In this document: positions 6,321-13,611 of the stretch, piece after piece
Numbering within the stretch: position 1 is the stretch's first letter
Layout: every line of letters starts with the position of its first letter
Assembly (NCBI GenBank): GCA_021775515.1
Contig: JAJFHR010000053.1
Coordinates: forward strand, 1-13,611
Direction of reading: 5' to 3'
DNA length: 13,611 nucleotides
Source: Hyphomicrobiales bacterium
GTDB lineage: Bacteria > Pseudomonadota > Alphaproteobacteria > Rhizobiales > JAJFHR01
Translations under genes and position numbers: made by a program
The notes under the pieces: generated by a model
What the model saw: the letters and a program-made list of their open reading frames with translations, nothing else
What the model was told of the DNA's origin: nothing
Databases searched by the model: none

Positions 6321-7958
6321 CTAGGTTGAGACAACATCAGCAGGCGCGGTCGCCAAATCAAACGCGGCCGCCATCAATGCCTTGGTATAATCAGATTTTG
6401 GTTCATCAAAAATGTGATCTGACGGCCCTTGCTCAACAATCTTGCCGTCTCGCATGACAATTACATCATTGGCCAGGGCACGGACAACCTTCAAATCGTG
6501 ACTGATAAACAGGTAGGCGAGGTTATGGCGATCCTGAAGGTCGCGCAGCAAATCTACGATCTGCGCTTGCACCGACATATCAAGCGCGCTAGTCGGTTCA
6601 TCAAGCATGACAAACTTGGGACCCAAAGCCATTGCCCTGGCTATGGCAATACGCTGACGCTGGCCGCCGGAGAATTCATGTGGATACCGGTCCTGAACAT
6701 CTGCCTCCAGCCCAACCTCTTCCAGTGCGGTGGCGACACGTTCGCGCTGCTCTTCGACGGAGAATTCCGCGCCTTGAACAACCAGCCCCTCGGCAACAAT
6801 ATCTCCGATGGGAAGACGCGGAGACAGTGATCCGTAGGGGTCCTGAAAAACGATTTGCATTTCGCGCCGCAACGGGCGCATGTCGCGGCTTTGATAGGCA
6901 CTTATATCATTGCCGAGATAGGCAATCTTCCCCTGGCTTGCTATAAGTCGCAGCAGAGCCAGACCGAGAGTGGTTTTGCCCGATCCGGATTCACCGACAA
7001 TGCCAAGGGTTTGACCGGCCCGCACCTGCAGACTTATGCCATCAACCGCCTTGATGTGGTCGACCGTACGTCGCAAAAAACCTCGTTTAATCGGAAACCA
7101 TACTTTCAAATCATCGCTTTCAACAACAATGGGAGCATCGCTGTTGGGTGCCGGTGCCTGGCCCTTGGGTTCTGCGGCCAGCAGATGGCGGGTATAGGCA
7201 TGCTGGGGGTTTTCAAAAAGGCTTTCGGTTGCTTCTTGCTCGACGATTTCGCCCTCGGTCATGACGCAAACCCGATCGGCCATTTTGCGCACAATACCCA
7301 AATCATGAGTGATCAGCAGCATCGCCATTCCAAGTTCTTTCTGCAGCGAGCGCAGAAGTTCCAGAATTTGCGCCTGAATGGTCACGTCAAGTGCGGTGGT
7401 CGGCTCATCGGCAATCAAAAGGTCAGGTTCATTGGCCAAGGCCATGGCGATCATAACCCGTTGGCGCTGGCCACCGGATAGTTGATGCGGGTAGCTGTCC
7501 AGCCGGCTTTCCGGATTGCGGATACCAACCTTGTCCAATAGTTCAATTACCCGCGTTCGCGCCGCTTGCGGGCGCATGCCGCGATGAAGAACAAGGATTT
7601 CTCCTACCTGCTTTTCAATCGTGTGCAGCGGGTTTAGCGACGTCATCGGCTCTTGAAAAATGATCGAGATCATATTGCCGCGGATACGGCGCAGGGTTTT
7701 TTCATCCGCCGATAACAATTCCTCACCCCGGAAGGTGATTTTACCGGAGGGGTGAAATGCCGAGGGGTAAGGCAACAGCTTCATGATCGACAAGGCGGTA
7801 ACGGACTTGCCCGAACCTGATTCACCCACGAGCGCGACGGTCTGTCCCTGCTTGATTTCGAATGACACGCGATCAACGGCGAGAATATCTTCCGCCCCTT
7901 GACGGAAGGCTACCGAAAGCTTGTCAATGCTGAGCAGAACGTCACTTGTTGATGTCAT
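6321..7958 (-). CDS. yejF: YejF, fused two-domain ATPase of a peptide ABC importer
   Basis: This 545-residue protein energises the YejABEF-type oligopeptide importer at the cytoplasmic face. It contains two complete ABC domains in tandem. Domain 1 (about 1-265) has Walker A GESGSGKS (45-52), signature LSGGQ (160-164), Walker B LLIADEP (180-186) and the H-loop ITHD. Domain 2 (about 278-535) has Walker A GESGSGKT (322-329), signature FSGGQ (429-433), Walker B FVMLDEP (449-455) and ISHD. Both sites look intact. The YPHQL/YPHEF and AYTRHLL/DYTKALM segments are typical of the Opp/Dpp ATPase class. Length fits E. coli YejF (about 530). Its ATG overlaps the yejE stop by 4 bases (ATGA), indicating translational coupling. 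ghrA follows 21 bases later. Opp-family relatives with fused ATPases (GsiA-like) are an alternative by sequence, but the neighbours fix the Yej call. Confidence 0.95.
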   Translation of the reverse strand: MTSTSDVLLSIDKLSVAFRQGAEDILAVDRVSFEIKQGQTVALVGESGSGKSVTALSIMKLLPYPSAFHPSGKITFRGEELLSADEKTLRRIRGNMISIIFQEPMTSLNPLHTIEKQVGEILVLHRGMRPQAARTRVIELLDKVGIRNPESRLDSYPHQLSGGQRQRVMIAMALANEPDLLIADEPTTALDVTIQAQILELLRSLQKELGMAMLLITHDLGIVRKMADRVCVMTEGEIVEQEATESLFENPQHAYTRHLLAAEPKGQAPAPNSDAPIVVESDDLKVWFPIKRGFLRRTVDHIKAVDGISLQVRAGQTLGIVGESGSGKTTLGLALLRLIASQGKIAYLGNDISAYQSRDMRPLRREMQIVFQDPYGSLSPRLPIGDIVAEGLVVQGAEFSVEEQRERVATALEEVGLEADVQDRYPHEFSGGQRQRIAIARAMALGPKFVMLDEPTSALDMSVQAQIVDLLRDLQDRHNLAYLFISHDLKVVRALANDVIVMRDGKIVEQGPSDHIFDEPKSDYTKALMAAAFDLATAPADVVST

Positions 7959-9070
7959 TGGAACGTCTTCCTTGGATCAAGCGCATCGCGGACGGCCTCG
8001 CCAATAAAGACCAGCAAACTTAACATCACCGCGATGACGAGGAAGCCGGAAATTCCAAGCCAGGGCGCCTGGAGATTGGCCTTGCCCTGAGCCAGAAGTT
8101 CGCCCAATGACGGAGAGCCCGGCGGCAGGCCAAAGCCGAGAAAATCTAGCGAAGTCAGCGTCGCAATTGAACCGTTGAGAATAAATGGCATAAACGTCAA
8201 AGTTGCCACCATGGCGTTGGGCAGGAGATGTTTGAACATTATTTTGCTGTTTGAAACACCTAAGGCCCGGGCTGCATTAATGTACTCGAAGTTTCGCCCG
8301 CGCAAAAACTCGGCTCTTACCACACCGACAAGGGCAACCCAGCTGAACAACAGCAGGATAAACAGCAATATCCAGAAAGTTGGCTCGATAATAGAGGCAA
8401 TAATAATCAACAGATATAAAGACGGCACGCTGGTCCAAATCTCGATTACGCGCTGGAATATGAGATCAACCCAGCCGCCGAAATACCCTTGCACCGCCCC
8501 GGCAAAAACACCGATTACAGATGATATTAAAGTGAGAACAAGACCGAATAACACCGAAATCCTGAAACCGTAAAGCAGGCGGGCAACCACATCGCGGCCC
8601 TGATCATCGGTTCCCAGCCAGTTTTCAGCCGATGGCGGGGCGGGAGCCGGGACCGGCAAATCGAGATTAATGGTGTCATAGCGGTAGCGGATGAGGGGCC
8701 AAAAAATGCGGCCGGATTTCTTTTCAATCAGCTCTTTGACAAAGGGGTCGCGATAATCCGCTTCTGTTTCGAATTCCCCGCCAAATGTGGTTTCCGGATA
8801 GACTTTAAACACCGGCGAATAATACTGCCCGTCAAATTGCACCAGCAAAGGTTTATCGTTGGCGATGAATTCAGAGAACAGGCTCAAGAAAAACAGGATC
8901 AAGAAAACCCACAAGCTCCAAAAACCCCGCTTGTTTGCCTTAAAGTTCTGCCACCGGCGTATATTGATTGGTGACAGTCGGGATTTTTTACGTTCTTTCA
9001 ATTTTGGTTTATCGAGAAAGGCCTTGCTTTCAGCTTCTTCGCCTTGTTGGGCGGTAATTTTTTGCTCCAT
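7955..9070 (-). CDS. yejE: YejE, peptide ABC importer permease
   Basis: The 371-residue inner-membrane permease is of the OppC/DppC class. A hydrophilic, charged N-terminal extension of about 35 residues precedes the first membrane helix (about 50-69). A long periplasmic segment (about 70-148) follows, then the family motif NWLGTDDQGRDVVARLLYG (150-168) and the transport domain (about 165-360) with five further likely helices. The EAA-type loop that contacts the ATPase reads YINAARALGVSNSKI (263-277), followed by KHLLPNA. The C-terminus has the usual GEAVRDALDPR. It is slightly longer than E. coli YejE (about 340). It starts 5 bases after the yejB stop, with GAGG inside the end of yejB as a possible ribosome binding site. 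Its stop overlaps the yejF ATG. It forms the membrane channel with YejB. Confidence 0.95.
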   Translation of the reverse strand: MEQKITAQQGEEAESKAFLDKPKLKERKKSRLSPINIRRWQNFKANKRGFWSLWVFLILFFLSLFSEFIANDKPLLVQFDGQYYSPVFKVYPETTFGGEFETEADYRDPFVKELIEKKSGRIFWPLIRYRYDTINLDLPVPAPAPPSAENWLGTDDQGRDVVARLLYGFRISVLFGLVLTLISSVIGVFAGAVQGYFGGWVDLIFQRVIEIWTSVPSLYLLIIIASIIEPTFWILLFILLLFSWVALVGVVRAEFLRGRNFEYINAARALGVSNSKIMFKHLLPNAMVATLTFMPFILNGSIATLTSLDFLGFGLPPGSPSLGELLAQGKANLQAPWLGISGFLVIAVMLSLLVFIGEAVRDALDPRKTFQ

Positions 9071-9075
9071 GATAA

Positions 9076-10188
9076 TCAGACCTCGCGACTTTCAAAATCG
9101 ATCCGCGGATCAATCCAAGTGTACATGAGGTCGCTGATCAGATTTACGATCAGACCAAGCAAACTGAAGATATACAAAGTGGCAAAGACGACCGGATAGT
9201 CCCGGTTGACGATCGATTCAAACGACAAAAGGCCAAGACCATCAAGTGAAAATATGGTTTCGATCAACAAAGACCCGGCAAAAAAAGCTCCGATAAAAGC
9301 GCCGGGAAATCCGGCTATCACAATAAGCATGGCATTACGAAAGACGTGGCCGTAGAGCACTTCGCGTTCCTTCAGGCCCTTGGCGCGGGCGGTCATGACA
9401 TATTGTTTTTTAATCTCGTCCAGAAACGAATTTTTGGTCAAAAAAGTTGTGGTGGCAAAGGCTCCCAACGCCATCGAGACCAGTGGCAAGGCCAGGTGCC
9501 AGAAATAATCAGTAATTTTTCCAAACCACGAGAGCTGATCGAAATTATCCGAGGTCAATCCCCGCAACGGGAAAATATCGAAAAAAGTGCCACCGGCAAA
9601 TAGCACGATTAACATCACCGCAAATAAAAACCCGGGTATTGCATAACCGATGACAATGACCCCGCTGGTCCAAATATCAAACCGGCTGCCGTCCTGAACG
9701 GCTTTGCGGATACCTAAAGGGATCGAAATGCCATACGAGATCAACATCAGCCACAGGCCCAGCGAAATCGATACCGGCATTTTTTCTTTAATTAGCGAAA
9801 TCACCGAGACGTCGCGAAAATAGCTTTCGCCAAAATCGAAACGACTATAATTCCATAACATCAGACCGAAGCGCTCGTAGGCCGGTTTGTCAAAGCCGAA
9901 CTGTATTTCAAGCTTTTTGACAAACTCCGGGTCAAGACCCTGGGCGCCGCGATATTTTGAAGAGGTTGCGACATCTCCGGCGTTCGTTGCCGGTGCGTTG
10001 GCACCAAAATCACCGCCCTGGCTGCCGCCAATGCGCGAGGTTGCAGCGACATCGGTTCCGGTTAGCTGGGCGATAATGCGCTCTACCGGTCCACCTGGAG
10101 CAAACTGGATAAGCACGAAACTGACCATCATGATACCCAATAGCGTCGGGATAATTAGGAGCAGTCTTCTAAGGATATATGCTGCCAT
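9076..10188 (-). CDS. yejB: YejB, peptide ABC importer permease
   Basis: The 370-residue inner-membrane permease is of the OppB/DppB class and about the size of E. coli YejB (364). The N-terminus ILRRLLLIIPTLLGI...FVLIQFAPGGP (5-34) is the classic first helix and conserved loop. A periplasmic stretch (about 35-105), rich in Gly, Ala and Ser, follows. FGESYFRDVSV (119-129) precedes the transport domain (about 135-355) with five likely helices. The EAA-type loop is YVMTARAKGLKEREVLYGH (263-281), followed by FRNA. The C-terminal DLMYTWIDPRI is typical. The gene lies 39 bases after the second yejA-like gene and 5 bases before yejE, inside one operon. It pairs with YejE to form the pore. Confidence is high because of both sequence and operon order. 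Confidence 0.95.
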   Translation of the reverse strand: MAAYILRRLLLIIPTLLGIMMVSFVLIQFAPGGPVERIIAQLTGTDVAATSRIGGSQGGDFGANAPATNAGDVATSSKYRGAQGLDPEFVKKLEIQFGFDKPAYERFGLMLWNYSRFDFGESYFRDVSVISLIKEKMPVSISLGLWLMLISYGISIPLGIRKAVQDGSRFDIWTSGVIVIGYAIPGFLFAVMLIVLFAGGTFFDIFPLRGLTSDNFDQLSWFGKITDYFWHLALPLVSMALGAFATTTFLTKNSFLDEIKKQYVMTARAKGLKEREVLYGHVFRNAMLIVIAGFPGAFIGAFFAGSLLIETIFSLDGLGLLSFESIVNRDYPVVFATLYIFSLLGLIVNLISDLMYTWIDPRIDFESREV

Positions 10189-10227
10189 GGATCAGCCGAA
10201 TCACTTCTGAGGTTTGGGGTTTATGTC

Positions 10228-12060
10228 TTAACGAGCCAATTTGGCAGCTTTTTCACTGTCGTACCACCAGGTTTCTATGATCCCGCGCCCATATTTGGGT
10301 TTTACCGCCGGACGGGAGAATTTATTCCAATAGGCCATGGCATGACTGGCTTTATACCATTGCGGAACCCAGTAGTGGCCGGCCCTAAGAACCCGGTCTA
10401 ACGCCCGCGCGGCAATATTTAATTCTTGCCGCGATTTGGCCCCGATTACTTTTTCAATCAATGCATCTACGACCGGGTCTTTTATACCGGAAAGGTTAAG
10501 GCTGCCCTTGATATTGGCATAGGCGGAACCCCAGTAATTTCTAAGTTCGACGCCGGGAGTGATCCGCAAAACGTAGCGCCGGGTCGTAATGTCAAAATCA
10601 AAACTTTTTAATCGCTCCTGATATTGCGCCGGATCGACGCGGCGAATAAATCCCTTAATCCCGAGCACCTTGAGATTGTTAATAAACGGCGTGATAATTC
10701 GTTCAAACGTGGGCGAAAAAATCAGAAACTCAATCGTAAATTCTTCGCCCTTTTGATTGACCCGCACGCCGTTTTTAACCGTCCAGCCCGCCTCGTTTAA
10801 CAATCTGGTAGCCTGGCGCAAGAGCTTGCGATCCTGCCCCGAGCCATTGGAAACCGGGGGAACATAGGGGGTGGTAAACACTTCTTCGGGCAGTTCGTCC
10901 CTAAAAGGTTCAAGCAGCTCCAGTTCTTCAACGCCCGGTTCGTTTTCAGCCTTCATCTTTGAGTTTTCGAAGAAGCTCTCGGTGCGGTTATAAAGGGAAT
11001 AAAACTGGTTTTTGTTTGTCCATTCAAAATCAAAGGCTAAATCAAGTGCTTTTCGCACCCGTTTATCGGAAAATTTCCCCCGCCGCATATTGAGAAAAAA
11101 TCCTTGCGCACCCGAGGGTTGATCATTGGGCAAAATTTCACGGATCATCCGGCCTTCTTTTACGGCGGGAATATCATACTGGGTCGCCCAGGCCCGGGAG
11201 GTGAACTCCTCGCGCAAATCATACACATTTGCTTTCAGGGCTTCGAATTCAGCCGTGCGATCGCGAAAATACTCATAAATCAACTCGCCGAAATTATATC
11301 GGCCCTTGTTAACCGGCAGATCCTTGGCCCAATAATCATCTCTGCGCTCATAGGTAATTGTGCGGCCCTGCTTGAAATTCTTGACTTTGTAAGGCCCGCT
11401 GCCCAGCGGTGGCTCAAGTGTCGTTTCGTCAAACTCCCGCGTTGCATAATATTGCTTCGAAAAAATCGGCAGGGAAGCGACGAGCAAGGGCAGATCCCGT
11501 ATCTGTTTGCCTTTAAATCTGTAGGTAACGCTGGCGTCATTCACCGCTTCAGCCGATACGACATCGCGCAACTGCAATGACAGGCTTGGATGGCCCTTTT
11601 CCTTGATTATATTGAAGGAAAAAACCACATCGTCAGCCGTCAGCTTGCTGCCATTGGAAAATTCTGCCTGCGGGCGCAAATTAAATGTCACGCTTAAATT
11701 ATCATCCGCTACATCCGCACTCTCAGCAACAAGTCCGTAAACGGCATCTGGTTCATCCAGAGCCCGCACCATCAATGTATCAAAGAGAAACCCGAGACCC
11801 TGCGCGGCATCTCCCTTAAGAATATAACCGTTCAGGCTGTTAAAAGTCGTCAGCCCTGCCGTGCCGATCATGGCCAGGGGACCACCCTTTGGCGCCTTGG
11901 GGTCGACGTAGTCAAATTGTTTGAAATCAGCCGGATATTTCAGGTCACCAAAGGCTGAAAGCCCATGCGACGGTTTTGAAAAGGAGGCTTCCATACTGGA
12001 AAAAAGCCCTAACGAGATAGTCAGGGCAGAGATAAGCAACCTGTAGCGCATAAGAAACAT
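10228..12060 (-). CDS. yejA: YejA-like periplasmic oligopeptide-binding protein (second of two, diverged)
   Basis: The 610-residue protein belongs to family 5 extracellular solute-binding proteins (SBP_bac_5), the size of E. coli YejA (about 604). A Sec signal peptide is visible: a basic start (MRYR) and hydrophobic core about 8-23, with cleavage perhaps after Ala25. The mature start HGLSAFGDLKYPADF (32-46) is typical of YejA proteins. Conserved landmarks include LRPQAEFSNG (128-137), PLGSGPYKV (218-226), YFRDRTAEFEALKA (264-277), FNMRRGKF-like FLNMRRGKF (322-330), AFDFEWTNKNQFY (342-354) and HYWVPQWY (562-569). Near the binding cleft it reads RRYVLRITPGVELRNYWGSA (494-512 region), where its upstream paralogue has GQSLSPGNEQRDNWGSA, so ligand preference may differ. 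The ATG overlaps the previous stop by one base (TAATG), giving translational coupling. In Agrobacterium one such protein, YepA, has been reported to bind muropeptides for import by YejBEF. Which of the two here is equivalent is not decidable by eye. Confidence 0.9.
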   Translation of the reverse strand: MFLMRYRLLISALTISLGLFSSMEASFSKPSHGLSAFGDLKYPADFKQFDYVDPKAPKGGPLAMIGTAGLTTFNSLNGYILKGDAAQGLGFLFDTLMVRALDEPDAVYGLVAESADVADDNLSVTFNLRPQAEFSNGSKLTADDVVFSFNIIKEKGHPSLSLQLRDVVSAEAVNDASVTYRFKGKQIRDLPLLVASLPIFSKQYYATREFDETTLEPPLGSGPYKVKNFKQGRTITYERRDDYWAKDLPVNKGRYNFGELIYEYFRDRTAEFEALKANVYDLREEFTSRAWATQYDIPAVKEGRMIREILPNDQPSGAQGFFLNMRRGKFSDKRVRKALDLAFDFEWTNKNQFYSLYNRTESFFENSKMKAENEPGVEELELLEPFRDELPEEVFTTPYVPPVSNGSGQDRKLLRQATRLLNEAGWTVKNGVRVNQKGEEFTIEFLIFSPTFERIITPFINNLKVLGIKGFIRRVDPAQYQERLKSFDFDITTRRYVLRITPGVELRNYWGSAYANIKGSLNLSGIKDPVVDALIEKVIGAKSRQELNIAARALDRVLRAGHYWVPQWYKASHAMAYWNKFSRPAVKPKYGRGIIETWWYDSEKAAKLAR

Positions 12061-13611
12061 TACTTTTTCACCGCGGCAGCTTTATTTTCATCAAACCACC
12101 AGATATCCGGAAAACCGATCTGATAATCAGGTGATTTTTCCGGAAAACCATAGCGGTTCCAACGGGCCAGACGAGACCCTTTTGAATACCATTGCGGAAC
12201 CACATAATGGCTCCATAACAACACACGATCGAGCGCATGGGTCAAATGCAATAACTCGGCGCGGTCCTTGGCAAAAATTATCTTTTCAATCAGCTTGTCG
12301 ATCGCCGGGTTTTTAATGCCGACCAGATTGCGGCTGCCTTTGCGGTCTGCGGCCGCCGAGCCCCAATTATCACGTTGCTCATTACCCGGCGACAACGACT
12401 GTCCCCAGCCGCCAACAATAATATCAAAGTCAAAACCATCCAGCCTGTTTTGGTACTGGGAAACATCAACCGTGCGTACGGTAACGACGATACCCAAGCG
12501 CTCAAGGCTTTTTTTATAGGGCAGGACGATACGCTCAAACGCCGGGGAGACCAATAGGAATTCAACCTTCATCTGCTCACCGGTTTTTGTGTTTGTCAAA
12601 ATCCGATTTTTAATATCCCAGCCCGCCTCAATGAGGAGTTTGCGGGATTTTCTCAGGTTGCTTCGCAGAGCCCGTTGATCACCATTCAGCGGATTTTCAT
12701 AGACCTTGGTGAAAACCTCAGGCGGCACGTCGGCGCGTAGCTCATTGAGGATTTCAAGTTCGCGATCATCCGGTAAACCTTTCGCGGCCAGTTCAGATCC
12801 CTCAAAAAAGCTCGAGACCCGGGTATATTGGCCAAAGAACAGATTTTTATTAGCCCATTCAAAATCAAAAGCAAAATTGAAAGCCTGCCGCACCCGTTTA
12901 TCGGCAAACTTGGCCTTGCGCGTGTTGAATACAAAGGCCTGCATGCGTTCAGGGTTTTTTGTGACAAAAAGGCTTTTTATGATGTCGCCGGATTTAACAT
13001 ATTTAGTGTTATAGGCGGTTGCCCAGTTTTTGGCGGAATTTTCAAACCTGACGTCAAATTGATCCCCCTTGAAGGCTTCGAGGGCAACGGTATCATCGCG
13101 GAAATAATCGGCGCGTAGCTGATCAAAATTATTGCGCCCGACATTCACCGGCAAATCCTTGCCCCAATAGTCTTTTACCCGTTCAATGGTAACATGTTTG
13201 CCGGCAACGACCTCGGTGATGCGATAAGGCCCGCTGCCTAGGGGAGCGACGAGAGTGGAGGAGAAAAAGTCGCGCTTTTTGCCATTGGCATCCACACCTT
13301 CCCAATAGTGTTTGGGTAAGATCGATAGTTGCCCGGTGATTTGAGGAAGCTCGCGATTGCCTTTCTGGCTAAACCGGAAGGTAACTTCATTTGGCCCGGT
13401 TTTTTCCGCCTTGATTACATTGGCATAATAATAGGCGTAACGGGGATGACCCTTTTTTAACACGTTGAGGGAAAAAATCACGTCTTCCGGCGTCACCGGT
13501 TTGCCGTCATGCCAGCGTGCTTGCGGTCTCAACTTGTAGGTGACGGATGAATAATCATCCGGATAAGAAACTGACTCCGCCAGCAGACCATATTCACTTG
13601 ACGGCTCATCG
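12060..13611 (-). CDS. yejA: YejA-like periplasmic oligopeptide-binding protein (first of two, 5' end outside window)
   Basis: This gene is cut by the right edge. The reading frame stays open from 13610 down to the TAA at 12060-12062, giving about 516 codons. The TTG at 13532 is not the start, because the residues before it (DEPSSEYGLLAESV, then VTYKLRPQA) align with DEPDAVYGLVAESA and VTFNLRPQA of the downstream paralogue. The missing N-terminus should hold a signal peptide and about 100 residues. SBP_bac_5 landmarks are present: RPQARWHDGKPVTPEDVIF, PLGSGPYRI, YFRDDTVALEAFKGDQFD, FVFNTRKAKFADKRVR, AFDFEWANKNLFF, HYVVPQWY and the C-terminal DIWWFDENKA. The binding-cleft segment GQSLSPGNEQRDNWGSAAAD (encoded around 12348-12404) looks like the canonical YejA form. 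It is the first visible gene of the yej operon, so the operon promoter lies outside the window. Its stop overlaps the next ATG by one base. Confidence 0.93.
   Translation of the reverse strand, partial: DEPSSEYGLLAESVSYPDDYSSVTYKLRPQARWHDGKPVTPEDVIFSLNVLKKGHPRYAYYYANVIKAEKTGPNEVTFRFSQKGNRELPQITGQLSILPKHYWEGVDANGKKRDFFSSTLVAPLGSGPYRITEVVAGKHVTIERVKDYWGKDLPVNVGRNNFDQLRADYFRDDTVALEAFKGDQFDVRFENSAKNWATAYNTKYVKSGDIIKSLFVTKNPERMQAFVFNTRKAKFADKRVRQAFNFAFDFEWANKNLFFGQYTRVSSFFEGSELAAKGLPDDRELEILNELRADVPPEVFTKVYENPLNGDQRALRSNLRKSRKLLIEAGWDIKNRILTNTKTGEQMKVEFLLVSPAFERIVLPYKKSLERLGIVVTVRTVDVSQYQNRLDGFDFDIIVGGWGQSLSPGNEQRDNWGSAAADRKGSRNLVGIKNPAIDKLIEKIIFAKDRAELLHLTHALDRVLLWSHYVVPQWYSKGSRLARWNRYGFPEKSPDYQIGFPDIWWFDENKAAAVKK

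Noticed and set aside
6855..7481. Long plus-strand open frame of 208 codons opposite yejF
   Set aside because: It runs antisense to the well-conserved ATPase domains, its translation has no recognisable motif, and its composition is explained by codon bias of the true gene on the other strand.
11104..11580. Plus-strand open frame of 158 codons opposite the second yejA-like gene
   Set aside because: It is a shadow of a conserved binding-protein gene with no recognisable domain.
13530..13532. TTG as the start of the first yejA-like gene
   Set aside because: The frame stays open to the window edge, and the residues before TTG align with the paralogue, so the true start lies beyond 13611.
1..13611. 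Mobile elements, phage genes, CRISPR arrays or tRNA genes
   Set aside because: No transposase or integrase motifs, regularly spaced repeats, or cloverleaf-like sequence with CCA-type ends were seen; gene content is that of an ordinary chromosome.

Overview
The window reads as chromosomal DNA of an alphaproteobacterium, most likely of the Hyphomicrobiales (Rhizobiales). This rests on gene content and order: the end of a Tad/Flp pilus locus, a block holding a TAXI-type binding protein, an M17 aminopeptidase and an NlpC/P60 hydrolase, and a Yej-type peptide ABC transporter with two tandem binding proteins followed by a GhrA-type reductase. Base composition looks close to balanced by eye, lower than in many rhizobia. 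I do not name a genus.

Layout. Positions 2-88 (+) hold the last 28 codons of tadC. A convergent TadD-like TPR protein lies at 225-1301 (-). A 184-base divergent intergenic region (1302-1485) contains one TTAACCAT octamer, the CtrA half-site known from rhizobia. Four plus-strand genes follow with short gaps: a membrane-anchored TAXI-family binding protein (1486-2622), an M17 leucyl aminopeptidase family protein with a TTG start (2650-4056), a compact MarR-type regulator (4141-4491) and an SH3-NlpC/P60 peptidase without a signal peptide (4495-5361). The rest of the window is a minus-strand operon read from the right edge: yejA-like gene 1 (12060-13611, its 5' end outside the window), yejA-like gene 2 (10228-12060), yejB, yejE, yejF and ghrA (5358-6299). 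The joints include overlaps of 1 and 4 bases. The last gene of each block meets the other tail to tail, with stop codons overlapping by 4 bases.

How the genes may work together. Yej transporters import oligopeptides. In Agrobacterium, YejBEF with the binding protein YepA has been reported to import muropeptides for peptidoglycan recycling. The facing block encodes a probably cytoplasmic SH3-NlpC/P60 enzyme of the type that cuts L-Ala-gamma-D-Glu-diamino acid peptides, plus a cytoplasmic aminopeptidase. I therefore infer a possible muropeptide or peptide uptake and degradation neighbourhood. The individual gene calls are strong. The shared pathway is a hypothesis.

No rRNA, tRNA, CRISPR array, insertion sequence or phage gene was seen. 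Nothing here is clearly a new system. The most interesting points are the divergence of the two binding proteins, the peptide-processing context, the unusual orphan TAXI protein, and the lysine-rich tail of the TadD-like protein.
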